In this document: piece after piece, positions 27,235 through 36,677 of the stretch
Layout of the letters: each line of letters opens with the position of its first letter
Position numbering within the stretch: position 1 is the first letter of the stretch
NCBI RefSeq assembly: GCF_026151165.2
Contig: NZ_CP117849.1
Coordinates: forward strand, 1,178,001 to 1,242,000
DNA from: Cryobacterium sp. SO2
GTDB lineage: Bacteria > Actinomycetota > Actinomycetes > Actinomycetales > Microbacteriaceae
Length of the DNA stretch: 64,000 nucleotides
Direction of reading: 5' to 3'
The notes under the pieces: generated by a model
The model's database searches: none
Told to the model about the DNA's origin: nothing
What the model saw: only the letters and a program-made list of their open reading frames with translations
Translations under genes and position numbers: made by a program

Positions 27235-28979
27235 GCCAGACACTCCTAGACACCATCCCGGAGGGGATCGAGAACGAAGAGCAGCCGCTGCTGCAGATCC
27301 GTAACCTCGAGGTCGCCTTCCGCACCCAGCGCGGACTCGTTCCCGCCGTGCGTGGCGTCGACCTCACCCTGTACGCCGGCCAGACCCTGGCGATCGTGGG
27401 GGAGTCCGGTTCGGGCAAGACCACCACCGCCCAGGCGATCATCGACCTGCTCCCCGGGGCCGGCAAGGTCACCGGCGGTCAGGTGCTGTTCGAGGGCCGC
27501 GACCTCACCAAGTTGAACGCCAAAGAGATCCAGGCGGTGCGCGGAAACCTGATCGGCTACGTGCCGCAGGACCCGATGTCGAACCTCAACCCGGTGTGGA
27601 ACATCGGCTTCCAGGTCGAAGAAGCCATCAAGGCCAACGGTCTCGCCCAGGGCAAGGAAGCGCGCGCCCGCACAATCCAGGTTCTGCAGGAGGCCGGCCT
27701 CAGCGACGCTGCGGATCGCCTCAAGCAGTACCCGCACCAGTTCTCCGGCGGTATGCGCCAGCGCGTACTGATCGGCATCGGCCTCTCCGCCCGGCCCAAG
27801 CTGCTCATCGCCGACGAGCCCACCTCGGCGCTCGACGTCACCGTGCAGCGCCAGATCCTCGATCACCTCGGCACCCTCACCCGCGACTACGGCACCAGCG
27901 TTCTGTTCATCACGCACGACCTCGGCCTGGCCGCGGAGCGTGCGGAGCAGCTCGTGGTGATGTACAAGGGCAGGGTCGTCGAATCCGGTCCGTCCCAGGA
28001 GATCCTCGCCAACCCGCAGCACCCGTACACGCAGCGCCTGGTGTCCGCGGCGCCGAGCCTGGCCTCCCGCCGCATCCAGTCGGCCAAGCACTCCGGCTCA
28101 GACGACGCCGAGATCTTCGGCGGCGGCTCGCTCGACGACACCCTCGTCGCGCGTGCGGCCGAGCGGGAGAACGCGGCCCCGGTCAAGGACCTGATCTCGG
28201 TCAAGGACATCTCCAAGGTGTACCGGATCCGCAAGAAGGGCCTGCGCACCGACGAGCTCCGCGCCGTCGACGGCGTGTCTTTCGGCATCCAGAAGGGCAC
28301 CACAACGGCCCTGGTGGGCGAGTCCGGTTCGGGCAAGTCCACTGTCGCCAAGCTCATCCTGCAGCTGGAGAGCATCACCAGTGGCGCGATCGAGTTCGAC
28401 GGCCAGGATGTCGCCGGCCTCAAGGGCAAGGACCTGCTGAAGTTCCGCCGCCGGGTGCAGCCGGTCTTCCAGGACCCGTACGGCTCCCTCGACCCGCAGT
28501 ACAACGTGGGCAACACGATCGCCGAGCCCCTGCTGGCGCACGGCGTCGGCACGAGCAAGGAACGCCAGGACCGGGTCAAGGAGCTGCTCGAGCAGGTCTC
28601 CCTGCCGTGGGCGTCCCGGTACCGCTACCCGAGCGAGCTGTCCGGTGGCCAGCGCCAGCGCATCGCCATCGCGCGGGCGCTCGCTCTCAAGCCCGACGTG
28701 CTCGTGCTCGACGAGGCCGTATCGGCCCTCGACGTGCTCGTGCAGGGCCAGGTGCTGAACCTGCTCACCGAGCTGCAGACCGAGCTCGGCCTGACCTACC
28801 TCTTCATCACCCACGACCTCGCTGTGGTGCGGCTCGTCGCCGACAACGTGTGCGTGATGCAGAAGGGCCGGATTGTGGAGGCAGCGTCGACCGACGATGT
28901 CTTCGACAGCCCGAAGCAGGCCTACACGCAGGAACTGCTCGCCGCCATCCCCGGCGGCAACTTCGAGTTCGGCCGCTAG
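27231..28979 (+). CDS. Two-domain peptide ABC transporter ATPase (DppD-DppF fusion), system 1
   Basis: The 582-residue protein has two complete nucleotide-binding domains. The first shows Walker A GESGSGKTTT, Q-loop VPQDPMSNLNP, signature FSGGMRQRVLIGIGL and Walker B LLIADEPTSALD. The second shows GESGSGKSTV, VFQDPYGSLDP, LSGGQRQRIAIARAL and VLVLDEAVSALD (near residue 496). Both have intact H-loop histidines (FITHDL). It powers the two upstream permeases. Translational coupling with the permease gene (ATGA) helps keep subunit balance. Confidence 0.95.
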   Translation: MSQTLLDTIPEGIENEEQPLLQIRNLEVAFRTQRGLVPAVRGVDLTLYAGQTLAIVGESGSGKTTTAQAIIDLLPGAGKVTGGQVLFEGRDLTKLNAKEIQAVRGNLIGYVPQDPMSNLNPVWNIGFQVEEAIKANGLAQGKEARARTIQVLQEAGLSDAADRLKQYPHQFSGGMRQRVLIGIGLSARPKLLIADEPTSALDVTVQRQILDHLGTLTRDYGTSVLFITHDLGLAAERAEQLVVMYKGRVVESGPSQEILANPQHPYTQRLVSAAPSLASRRIQSAKHSGSDDAEIFGGGSLDDTLVARAAERENAAPVKDLISVKDISKVYRIRKKGLRTDELRAVDGVSFGIQKGTTTALVGESGSGKSTVAKLILQLESITSGAIEFDGQDVAGLKGKDLLKFRRRVQPVFQDPYGSLDPQYNVGNTIAEPLLAHGVGTSKERQDRVKELLEQVSLPWASRYRYPSELSGGQRQRIAIARALALKPDVLVLDEAVSALDVLVQGQVLNLLTELQTELGLTYLFITHDLAVVRLVADNVCVMQKGRIVEAASTDDVFDSPKQAYTQELLAAIPGGNFEFGR

Positions 28980-28995
28980 GCACGCATTCGATAGG

Positions 28996-29026
28996 ACTGC
29001 CCCTCGGCCTGTGGCCGGGGGGCAGT
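28996..29026 (+). terminator. Hairpin after peptide-importer operon 1
   Basis: ACTGCCCCTCGGCC pairs with GGCCGGGGGGCAGT, with one G-T pair and a TGT loop. There is no T run. It separates the ATPase gene from the PH-domain gene 24 bases later. Confidence 0.7.
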
Positions 29027-29049
29027 GCTCGTCAGGGAGGGAACCGACG

Positions 29050-29652
29050 ATGCAGAAGGCGGCACGGGGCCGGCCGGCCGGCGTCACCCTGCGTGCCCGC
29101 GCCTCGGTGCTCGTCGGTATCGCCCTGCTCGCCCTGGCGGCTCTGCTGCTCGCTGACGCGCTCCTCCGCGGCCGCTGGGACGTGGCCGTGCTCTCCCTGC
29201 CCGCCCTGGGCCTGGTGGCTTGCCTGGCCGTCGAGGTGTTCCTGCGCCCGGGCATCCGCGTGCACCACGGCGGTATCACCGTGATCAACCCGCTGCACAC
29301 CGTCGAGGTTCCCTGGTCGCAGGTGGCCGGGGTGACCACCCGGTTCCTGGTGTCCATCGAGACCGTGGGTGGCGGGCGCATCCGCAGTTGGGGCGCGCCG
29401 TCTGCCGCCCGCAGCCGACCGACGCGGGCACGCTCGGTCGACTCGACCGACGCGGATGCCGGCGGCTGGCTGCGCCCCTCGTCGCCGCACCGGGTGATTG
29501 AGTCGTATGTCGCTCAATTCGGGTCGTCTGCACTGCCGGCGGTCGTCGGCGCCCCTGGCGCCGCGCCGCGCCGCCGCTGGCACACGACGACGGCCGGCGT
29601 GGCCGGCGCGCTCGTGCTCGTCGCCGTGTTCCAGCTCCTCATCGGCGGCTGA
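29050..29652 (+). CDS. PH-domain-like membrane protein
   Basis: The 200-residue protein has two N-terminal membrane helices (about residues 16-35 and 40-60). A small beta-rich segment typical of bacterial PH (bPH2-like) domains follows: RPGIRVHHGGITVINPLHTVEVPWSQVAGVTT, residues 64-95. The C-terminus has an arginine/serine-rich stretch and one more membrane helix (180-198). GGGAGG nine bases before the ATG supports the start. Its location between two peptide importers may be accidental, since it follows a hairpin. Confidence 0.8.
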   Translation: MQKAARGRPAGVTLRARASVLVGIALLALAALLLADALLRGRWDVAVLSLPALGLVACLAVEVFLRPGIRVHHGGITVINPLHTVEVPWSQVAGVTTRFLVSIETVGGGRIRSWGAPSAARSRPTRARSVDSTDADAGGWLRPSSPHRVIESYVAQFGSSALPAVVGAPGAAPRRRWHTTTAGVAGALVLVAVFQLLIGG

Positions 29653-29862
29653 CCACTGCTCAGATGAGCGCACGTTTCGGTGGTCTCGGCCCATATTCAT
29701 AAGGATTTCGTGCTAAATCCTAGAAATTCCGGCTGATTCACGCGAATTACGAGTTTCCTGCGAAAGTGCCGTCAACGCTCGCCTAGGCTCTCTCCAACAC
29801 CTGCTGAGCACCGGAGCTCTGATCGCTAAGTGCTTCTCCTGGGGGAGCTGAGGGGGAACATC

Positions 29863-29976
29863 GTGAAGCGCACCACCCTGTTTTTCGAGTTGACTGCCAC
29901 CGAGCCTGTCGGCACTGCTGGGAGCGCTCCGAGTAAGGGTTCGCTACCCGGCCAGCGACGGGTGGCCGGACTCTAG
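29863..29976 (+). CDS. Possible 37-residue leader peptide
   Basis: A GTG start preceded by GAGGGGGAACATC opens a 37-residue frame (begins MKRTTLFFELTATEP, ends RRVAGL) that stops 19 bases before the next permease gene. It has no family and no signal peptide. Its good ribosome-binding site and position in the 343-base leader before operon 2 allow a regulatory leader peptide, but chance cannot be excluded. The rest of 29653-29995 shows an AT-richer stretch near 29690-29760 that may hold the operon promoter. Confidence 0.3.
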   Translation: MKRTTLFFELTATEPVGTAGSAPSKGSLPGQRRVAGL

Positions 29977-29995
29977 AAGCCGTTCGAGCACCGAC

Positions 29996-30979
29996 ATGGT
30001 CTTCTACACCCTGCGGCGATTCGTCAACTACTTCATCCTCTCGGCTATCGCCACCTGCCTGGCCTACGTCGTCGCCAGCCTCGCGCTGGACCCCGCCGCC
30101 AAGTACTACGGACGCAACCCGCAGCCCAGCGCCCACGTGATCGAGAGCATCCTGAACGGCCTCGGTGTGAACCCCGACGTGCCCGTGCTCGTTCGGCTGT
30201 GGAACTGGATCGTCAACCTGGTCACCCAGGGCTCGCTCGGCGAGACCGTTGGCGGCAAGTCCGTCGTCGCCGAGATCGTCACCCGATCCGGCGTCAGCCT
30301 GCAGCTGCTCCTGCTCGGCTCCATCATCGGAGCTATCCTCGGCGTCGTCCTCGGCGTCTGGGGGGCCGTGAAGCAGTACTCGCTCAGCGACCAGACCGTC
30401 ACCTACGGCTCGTACCTGGTCTTCGCCACCCCCACGTTCGTGATCGGCGTGCTCCTCATGATCGGCGCGACCGTGCTCAATGGAGTGGTCGGCCAGCAAC
30501 TGATCACCTTCACCGGGTCGTACTCGGCCGGCCTCACCGGCTCCTGGTGGGACCTGCTGGTGGACAGGGGCGTGCACCTGTTGCTGCCGACCATCGCCCT
30601 GGTACTCACGGGCGCGGCCAGCTACTCCCGCTACCAGCGCAGTGTGATGCTCGATGTGCTCGCCTCCGACTACATCCGCACCGCCCGTTCCAAGGGCCGC
30701 TCGCGCAACTCGGCGCTGGTGCGCCACGGGGTGCGGGTGGCGCTCATCCCGATGTCCACATTCTTCGCCTACAGCTTCGGCACCCTCGTCTCCGGGTCGA
30801 TCATGCTCGAGATCGTGTTCTCCTTCCACGGCATGGGCGAGTTCACCCTGCAGGCCATCACCCAGAGCGACATCAACGCCGTTGCCGGCTCCACGCTGTT
30901 CCTGGCCGTGCTCGTGCTGTTCTCCTCCACCCTGTCCGAAATTCTCTACGCAGCACTCGACCCCCGGGTGAGGAACTGA
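29996..30979 (+). CDS. Peptide ABC transporter permease (DppB/OppB type), system 2
   Basis: The 327-residue protein has about six helices. The N-terminal helix is FVNYFILSAIATCLAYVVAS. The EAA loop is SDYIRTARSKGRSRNSALVRHGVR (about residues 222-245), and the end is LSEILYAALDPRVRN. It differs clearly from the system 1 permease, so the two operons are not a recent duplication. No strong ribosome-binding site precedes the ATG. The next permease gene starts two bases after its stop. Confidence 0.94.
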   Translation: MVFYTLRRFVNYFILSAIATCLAYVVASLALDPAAKYYGRNPQPSAHVIESILNGLGVNPDVPVLVRLWNWIVNLVTQGSLGETVGGKSVVAEIVTRSGVSLQLLLLGSIIGAILGVVLGVWGAVKQYSLSDQTVTYGSYLVFATPTFVIGVLLMIGATVLNGVVGQQLITFTGSYSAGLTGSWWDLLVDRGVHLLLPTIALVLTGAASYSRYQRSVMLDVLASDYIRTARSKGRSRNSALVRHGVRVALIPMSTFFAYSFGTLVSGSIMLEIVFSFHGMGEFTLQAITQSDINAVAGSTLFLAVLVLFSSTLSEILYAALDPRVRN

Positions 30980-30980
30980 C

Positions 30981-31916
30981 ATGTCGATCGTCGAAGGCGC
31001 CAGCGCCACCCTCGTGACCGGGCCGGAGCCCGAGGCCACCCCGGTTGCGCTCGCCCGCAAACCGCTCTCCAGGGGCCGCCTGATCTGGAACCGCCTCGTG
31101 CACACCCCGCGATTCTGGATCGGTGCCGTCGCGATGGCGTTCATCGTTCTCTGGGCCGTGTTCGGCCCCATGCTCTACCCGGTGGACGCCTTCAGTCGCG
31201 ACCCGCTCAACATGGGCATGGGCCCCACCCAGCTGCACTGGTTCGGCACCAACAACATCGGCCAGGACATCTACGCGCAGACGCTTATCGGCCTGCAGAA
31301 ATCGCTGGTGATCGGCCTGATCGCCGGGCCGCTCGGCACTCTCATCGCGGCCGTGGTCGGCTCGGTGGCCGGCTATGTCGGCGGTCTGGTCGACGGCGTG
31401 CTGGTCTGGCTGATCAACCTGCTGCTCGTGCTGCCGTCGTTCATCCTGCTCGTCATCCTCAGTCCGCTGTTCGAAGACCTCTCCTGGGTGTTCCTCACGG
31501 TCTTCCTGGCCGGATTCAGCTGGATGATCATGGCCCAGGTGATCCGGTCGCAGACCCGGTCGCTGCGCGGCCGCGACTTCGTCAAGGCGGCCAGGTACAT
31601 GGGCGTGCCGATGCCCACCATCCTGGCCAGGCACATCATCCCCAATGTGGCTTCGCTGCTGATCATCGACGCGACCCTCGGCGTGGTGGCCATGATCATG
31701 GCCGAGACCAGCCTGAGCTACTTCGGTTTCGGCATCCGCGCCCCCGACGTGTCGCTGGGCACCCTGCTCTCGGAGGGCACCGCCGCCGCGGTGACCCGAC
31801 CCTGGCTCTTCGTCTTCCCGGCGGGCGTGCTCATCGCCACTCTCTTCGCCGTCAGCCTGATCGGGGACGCCTTGCGCGACGCCGTCGACCCCACCTCGGG
31901 AGTGAACCGTGACTGA
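30981..31916 (+). CDS. Peptide ABC transporter permease (DppC/OppC type), system 2
   Basis: The 311-residue protein has a cytoplasmic N-terminus, then FWIGAVAMAFIVLWAVFGP. It has the OppC-type HWFGTNNIGQDIYAQTLIGLQKSL, the EAA loop RDFVKAARYMGVPMPTILARHIIPN (about residues 197-221) and a closing GDALRDAVDPTSG. Its end overlaps the start of the ATPase gene by eight bases. Confidence 0.95.
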   Translation: MSIVEGASATLVTGPEPEATPVALARKPLSRGRLIWNRLVHTPRFWIGAVAMAFIVLWAVFGPMLYPVDAFSRDPLNMGMGPTQLHWFGTNNIGQDIYAQTLIGLQKSLVIGLIAGPLGTLIAAVVGSVAGYVGGLVDGVLVWLINLLLVLPSFILLVILSPLFEDLSWVFLTVFLAGFSWMIMAQVIRSQTRSLRGRDFVKAARYMGVPMPTILARHIIPNVASLLIIDATLGVVAMIMAETSLSYFGFGIRAPDVSLGTLLSEGTAAAVTRPWLFVFPAGVLIATLFAVSLIGDALRDAVDPTSGVNRD

Positions 31917-34095
31917 TTTCCTGACCGCGGCCGCCGATGCCGGCCGTGTGAGCGGCCGCACCCCGTTGCTGCGGGTGCGGAACCTCTCCGTGACCTTCCC
32001 GCAGCGCAGCGGCCCGGCCGTCAACGCCGTGCGCGGCATCAGCTACGACGTGCACGAGGGCGAGTTCCTCGGCATCGTCGGCGAATCCGGCTCGGGTAAA
32101 TCGGTGTCGTCGCTGGCACTGATGGGGCTGCTGCCGAGCTCGGCGCAGGTGTCCGGCAGCATCGACTTCGACGGCCACAAGCTGCTGGAGATGAACGACC
32201 GCCAGCTCTCCGGCCTGCGCGGCCGCGATCTCTCGATGATCTTCCAGGACCCGCTCTCCGCGCTCACCCCCGTGTACACGGTCGGCGACCAGATCGCCGA
32301 AGCCCTGCTGCTGCACGACGCGGCACTGAGCAAGCAGGCGGCACGTGCCCGAGCCGTTGAACTGCTCAAGGTGGTGGGCATCCCCGCCCCCGAACGCCGC
32401 GCCAAGGCGTTCCCGCACGAGTTCTCCGGCGGCATGCGCCAGCGCGCGATGATCGCCATGTCGATCGCCAACGACCCCAAGCTCATCGTCGCCGACGAGC
32501 CGACCACGGCCCTTGACGTCACGATCCAGGCCCAGATCCTCGAAGTGCTCGAGAAGGCCAAGGAGCTCACCGGCGCCGCCGTGGTGCTGATCACTCACGA
32601 CCTCGGGGTCGTCGCCGGTCACGCCGACCGCATCGCCGTGATGTACGCGGGCAACCTCGTGGAGAACGGCAGCACGGCCGATGTCTTCAGCGAGCCGCAC
32701 ATGCCGTACTCGATCGGGCTGCTGCGCTCCGTGCCCAATATGCAGACGGCCGGCACTCAACGGCTGGTTCCGCTCGAGGGCCGGCCACCGTCGCTCACCG
32801 CCCTGCCGCCCGGATGCCCGTTCGCGGCCAGGTGCCCGATCGCACTCGACGTGTGCAGTGAGGTGGAACCGCTCCTCGCCGTGCACGGCGAGTCCGCCGC
32901 CGACGTGGCCGTGCCCGGCCTCGAGCTCGCGCCCGATCCGACCCTGGACGGCCATGTGGCCGCCTGCCACCGGGCCGGCGAGATCGCGTCGGGCCGTCTC
33001 ACCCGGGCCGACGTCTTCCCGCGCCCGGCGCCGCTGGAGATGCAGCACGCCGCGACGCGAGAGACCCAGGTACCGGTGCTCACCGTCACGGGCCTCAAAC
33101 GGCACTTCCCGCTCACCAACGGGGGACTCTTCTCCCGGCGGATCGGCACGGTGCGGGCCGTCGATGGCGTCTCGTTCTCGATCCAGCCCGGCCAGACCCT
33201 GGGCCTGGTCGGCGAGTCCGGCTGCGGCAAGTCGACCACCATCCTCGAGATCCTCGAGATGACCACGCCGCAGGCCGGGCAGATCCTCATCGACGGCACC
33301 GACATCGGCACGGCCAGCCGGGCCGAGCGCCTGAAGTTGCGTAAAGACGTTCAGATCGTCTTCCAGGACCCGATGGCCGCCATCGACCCGCGTCTGCCGA
33401 TCGGCGAGGTGATCGGCGAACCCCTCACTGTGCACGGAGTCGGCCGCGCCGAGCGACGGGCCCGGGTGCAGGAGCTGCTCGATCTGGTCGGGCTCGACCC
33501 GCAGATGGCCGACCGCTATCCGCACGAATTCTCCGGTGGTCAGCGCCAACGCATCGGCATCGCCAGGGCCCTGGCCACGAACCCGCGCCTGGTTGTGCTC
33601 GACGAGCCGGTCTCCGCCCTCGACGTGTCGATCCAGGCCGGCGTGATCAACCTGCTCGAAGACCTCAAGGAGCAACTGGGGCTGTCCTACCTCTTCGTGG
33701 CCCATGACCTCGCCATCGTGCGGCAGATCGCCGACACCGTTGCCGTCATGTACCTGGGCCGCATCGTGGAGTACGGGCCGGTGGCCGAGGTGTTCTCGCA
33801 CCCGCGGCATCCGTACACGCAGGCGCTCATCTCGGCGGCGCCGATCCCCGACCCCGAGATCGAGCGCAGCCGCACCCGGGTGCTGCTCGAGGGCGACCTG
33901 CCCAGCCCCACCGAGGAGATCACCGGCTGCAACTTCCGCACCCGGTGCCCGCTGTACCGGCTGCTCGACCCGGCCGCGCAATCCCTATGCGCCACCGACG
34001 ACCCGCCGCTGGTCACCCACGACGGCGTCGACGCCGCCTGCCACCACGTGGACCGCAACCAGATCGTCGACTCGGCACTCGCGCTCACCCCCTGA
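31909..34095 (+). CDS. Two-domain peptide ABC transporter ATPase (DppD-DppF fusion), system 2
   Basis: The 728-residue protein contains two NBDs. NBD1 shows GESGSGKSVSS, FQDPLSALTPVY, FSGGMRQRAMIAMSI and LIVADEPTTALD. An OppD-type C-terminal extension with cysteines (PGCPFAARCPIALDVC, near residues 302-317) follows. NBD2 shows GESGCGKSTT, FQDPMAAIDPRL, FSGGQRQRIGIARAL and LVVLDEPVSALD, then its own cysteine extension (TGCNFRTRCPLY). The GTG start at 31909 overlaps the permease end. Its extra length over the 582-residue system 1 protein comes from these extensions and a longer linker. Confidence 0.95.
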   Translation: MTDFLTAAADAGRVSGRTPLLRVRNLSVTFPQRSGPAVNAVRGISYDVHEGEFLGIVGESGSGKSVSSLALMGLLPSSAQVSGSIDFDGHKLLEMNDRQLSGLRGRDLSMIFQDPLSALTPVYTVGDQIAEALLLHDAALSKQAARARAVELLKVVGIPAPERRAKAFPHEFSGGMRQRAMIAMSIANDPKLIVADEPTTALDVTIQAQILEVLEKAKELTGAAVVLITHDLGVVAGHADRIAVMYAGNLVENGSTADVFSEPHMPYSIGLLRSVPNMQTAGTQRLVPLEGRPPSLTALPPGCPFAARCPIALDVCSEVEPLLAVHGESAADVAVPGLELAPDPTLDGHVAACHRAGEIASGRLTRADVFPRPAPLEMQHAATRETQVPVLTVTGLKRHFPLTNGGLFSRRIGTVRAVDGVSFSIQPGQTLGLVGESGCGKSTTILEILEMTTPQAGQILIDGTDIGTASRAERLKLRKDVQIVFQDPMAAIDPRLPIGEVIGEPLTVHGVGRAERRARVQELLDLVGLDPQMADRYPHEFSGGQRQRIGIARALATNPRLVVLDEPVSALDVSIQAGVINLLEDLKEQLGLSYLFVAHDLAIVRQIADTVAVMYLGRIVEYGPVAEVFSHPRHPYTQALISAAPIPDPEIERSRTRVLLEGDLPSPTEEITGCNFRTRCPLYRLLDPAAQSLCATDDPPLVTHDGVDAACHHVDRNQIVDSALALTP

Positions 34096-34158
34096 CCATT
34101 CCGCCCCACCAACCCGGCACAGCAAGCACGGCCCTCACCAAGAAGAGAAGGAAACCCT

Positions 34159-35844
34159 ATGCGTCGTAGAAACACCGCATTCGCGGCAGTCGCCGTTCTG
34201 AGTGCGTCTGCCCTACTGCTCACAGCCTGCGCGCCAGGCAACACCGCCACCGATTCGCCGAGCGACGGCGCCACTGAGGAACTGCCCAGCACCGCGTGGA
34301 CGGTCGCGGACGCGGCCGACGTGGAAGACGGCGGCACCCTGAACCTGGCCATCAACGCCATGCCGGTGAACTGGAACACTTTCGAAGTCGACGGCAACGA
34401 GGTCGACACTGTGAATACCGTTGAGCCCACCTGGGGCGGTCCGATCGAGATCGCCGAGGACGGCACGGCCGTGGTCAACCCCGACTATGCGGTTTCCGCC
34501 GAGGTCATCGCCGACGACCCGCAGGTCGTGGAGATCAAGCTGAACCCGGATGCGGTCTGGGAAGACGGCACACCCATCACCTACAAGGACTACGTCGCCA
34601 CCTGGCAGGCCATGAACGGAAGTAACGAGGAATACCTCTCCGCCTCCACCGCGGTCTTCGAGGACATCACGGCCATCGAGCCGAAGGACGACGACTTCGA
34701 CTTCACCGTCACGTTCTCCCAGATCACGGCGGACTGGCAGTCGATCTTCACGGGCGTGCTGCCCGCGTCGGTCGCGTCGACCCCCGCGACCTTCAACGAG
34801 GCCTACACCACCACCCCGGTGCCGTCCTCCGGTCCGTTCATGATCTCCGACATCGATGCCTCCGGCCAGGTGGTCACCATGGTGCGCAACCCCGCCTGGT
34901 GGGGTGAAACCCCCAAGCTCGACACCATCATCGTCAAGGTCGTCGACGGCGCCACGCAGGCCACTGCCTTCGGCAACTCCGAGACCGACGTGCTGTACAT
35001 CTCGTCGAACGCCGACGCGTACCAGACGGCGAAGAAGCGCACGGATGCCGAGATCCAGGCATCCGGCGGTCTCACCTGGACCCACGTCACCATGAACAGC
35101 GCGAAGGGGCCGCTCGCCGACGTCACCTTGCGCCAGGCCATCGGCCACTCGATCAACCGTGAGCTGATCTCCGAATCCGCCAACACCCCGGTGGGTGTCG
35201 ACGCGACCACGCAGGGCAGCTACATCTTCATGCCCGGTCAGAAGGGCTACGAAGACAACGTGGGAGCCGCCATCGGTTTCGACGTCGACGCCGCCGCCGA
35301 CCTGTTCGACAAGGCCGGCTACACGCTGAACGACGACGGACTGCGCGAGAAGGACGGCGACGTGCTGACCCTCTCGATCACGGTTCCCGCCGAGACGCCG
35401 ACGAACAAGCAGCGCGCCGTTCAGGTGCAGGCCGACCTCAAGGATGTGGGTGTCACCGTCAAGCTCGACGAGGTTCCCGCCGCCAAGTACTTCTCGGACT
35501 ACATCATCCCCGGCGACTACGAGATGACCAGCTTCTCCTGGCAGGGCACGGCATTCCCGATCTCGTCGAGCGAGGCGCTGTTCTCCCCGGTCGACTCCGA
35601 GTCGAACTTCACCGGCATTACCGACGACTCGCTCGCCGGCCTGTACGACGAGGTGAATGCGGAGCTCGACCCCGACGCCCGCCTGAAGATCGCCGACAAG
35701 ATCGACAAGGTCCTCGCCGACTACGTGCCGATCATTCCGCTGGCCCCGCTGCCGAACGTGTACGCGGTGAAAGACGGACTGGTCAACTACGGCGCCAAGC
35801 AGTTCCAGTCGGTCGACTGGACAGTGGTGGGCTGGGCCAAGTAA
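34159..35844 (+). CDS. Peptide ABC transporter substrate-binding lipoprotein, system 2
   Basis: The 561-residue family 5 solute-binding protein has an N-terminal signal (RRRNTAFAAVAVLSASALLL) with lipobox LTAC. The body includes WEDGTPITYKDYVATWQAMNG, SSGPFMISDIDASGQ, LRQAIGHSINRELISE and KVLADYVPIIPLAPLPNVY. It is the last gene of system 2, unlike system 1, where the binding protein comes first. An AGAAGGAAACCCT ribosome-binding region precedes the ATG. A GC-rich hairpin follows at 35887. Confidence 0.95.
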   Translation: MRRRNTAFAAVAVLSASALLLTACAPGNTATDSPSDGATEELPSTAWTVADAADVEDGGTLNLAINAMPVNWNTFEVDGNEVDTVNTVEPTWGGPIEIAEDGTAVVNPDYAVSAEVIADDPQVVEIKLNPDAVWEDGTPITYKDYVATWQAMNGSNEEYLSASTAVFEDITAIEPKDDDFDFTVTFSQITADWQSIFTGVLPASVASTPATFNEAYTTTPVPSSGPFMISDIDASGQVVTMVRNPAWWGETPKLDTIIVKVVDGATQATAFGNSETDVLYISSNADAYQTAKKRTDAEIQASGGLTWTHVTMNSAKGPLADVTLRQAIGHSINRELISESANTPVGVDATTQGSYIFMPGQKGYEDNVGAAIGFDVDAAADLFDKAGYTLNDDGLREKDGDVLTLSITVPAETPTNKQRAVQVQADLKDVGVTVKLDEVPAAKYFSDYIIPGDYEMTSFSWQGTAFPISSSEALFSPVDSESNFTGITDDSLAGLYDEVNAELDPDARLKIADKIDKVLADYVPIIPLAPLPNVYAVKDGLVNYGAKQFQSVDWTVVGWAK

Positions 35845-35886
35845 GGAACAGGAGCTGTAGCCGGCGTTAGCCGGCCTGTGACCTGA

Positions 35887-35918
35887 GGATGGGGCGTGGC
35901 CGAGGCCGCGCCCCATCC
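35887..35918 (+). terminator. Hairpin after peptide-importer operon 2
   Basis: GGATGGGGCG pairs with CGCCCCATCC around an inner GGCC/GGCC loop. There is no T run. It ends the 29996-35844 operon. Confidence 0.75.
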
Positions 35919-35982
35919 GTGCGTCTACCCGCGCCATCGCTCGAAATCGCCGAGCACTCGTGACCAGTCCGTGGGTGCTGCC

Positions 35983-36490
35983 GCAGTCTCGGGACTCGCT
36001 CGCGGGGTCTCGATAAGCTCGACCAGCGGCGGGGGAGCGTCCTCGGGATCGGCCGTCGGGTGTCTCGGGATCGAATTGCCTCGTCGGTCGAGCTTGTCGA
36101 GACCTGGTGACCTGGCTTGCGTGTCGCTCCCGCCTCGTTGGTCGAGCTTGTCGAGACCTGGTGACCTGGCTTGCGTGTCGCTCCCGCAGTCTCTGGACTC
36201 GCTCGCGGGGTCTCGACAAGCTCGACCAGCGGAGGGAGATTGGCCGCCGGATGTCTTCGGGCCAAACCCACCTCGTCGGTCGAGCTCGCCGAGACCTCTT
36301 GACCCGGTCTGCGTGTCGCTCCCACCTCGTCGGTCGAGCTTGTCGAGACCTGGTGACCTGGCTTGCGTGTCGCTCCCGCAGTCTCTGGACTCGCTCGCGG
36401 GGTCTCGGCAAGCTCGACCAGCGGAGGAAGATTGGTCGCCGGATGTCCTTGGGCCAAACCCACCTCGTTGGTCGAGCTCGCCGAGACCTG
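35983..36490. repeat. Family C repeat array with inverted and 192-bp tandem units
   Basis: At least five forward units (TCGGTCGAGCTTGTCGAGACC and variants, at about 36079, 36133, 36273, 36325 and 36464) alternate with reverse units (GGTCTCGACAAGCTCGACCAG and variants, near 36014, 36210 and 36401). Linkers such as CTGGCTTGCGTGTCGCTCCC and GACTCGCTCGCGGGG are shared. A block starting at 36133 is repeated at 36325, a 192-bp period. The region holds no credible gene, and open frames across it are products of the repeats. A short degenerate lead lies at 35940-35968. The remaining gap to 36677 is the typA promoter and leader region, with a possible -10 (TAGCAT) at 36583-36588. Confidence 0.88.
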
Positions 36491-36677
36491 GCGGCGGGGT
36501 TCGGCGGCCGGAAAGACACCGCATATCGCACTGTATATAGGAGTGATCGGATTCGGCCCGACGCGAAGTGGGCCGAGTACGGTAGCATAGACCCTTGGGT
36601 CCGTAGTGACCCCACTCATCCACTCTGCGCCGCATGTGATTTTTCGCGGCATCCATTCTTCGTAAGGATCTATTTTT

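Noticed and set aside
35983..36490. CRISPR-like array upstream of typA
   Set aside because: Units occur in both orientations with shared linkers and variable spacing, there are no unique spacers of constant length and no cas genes.
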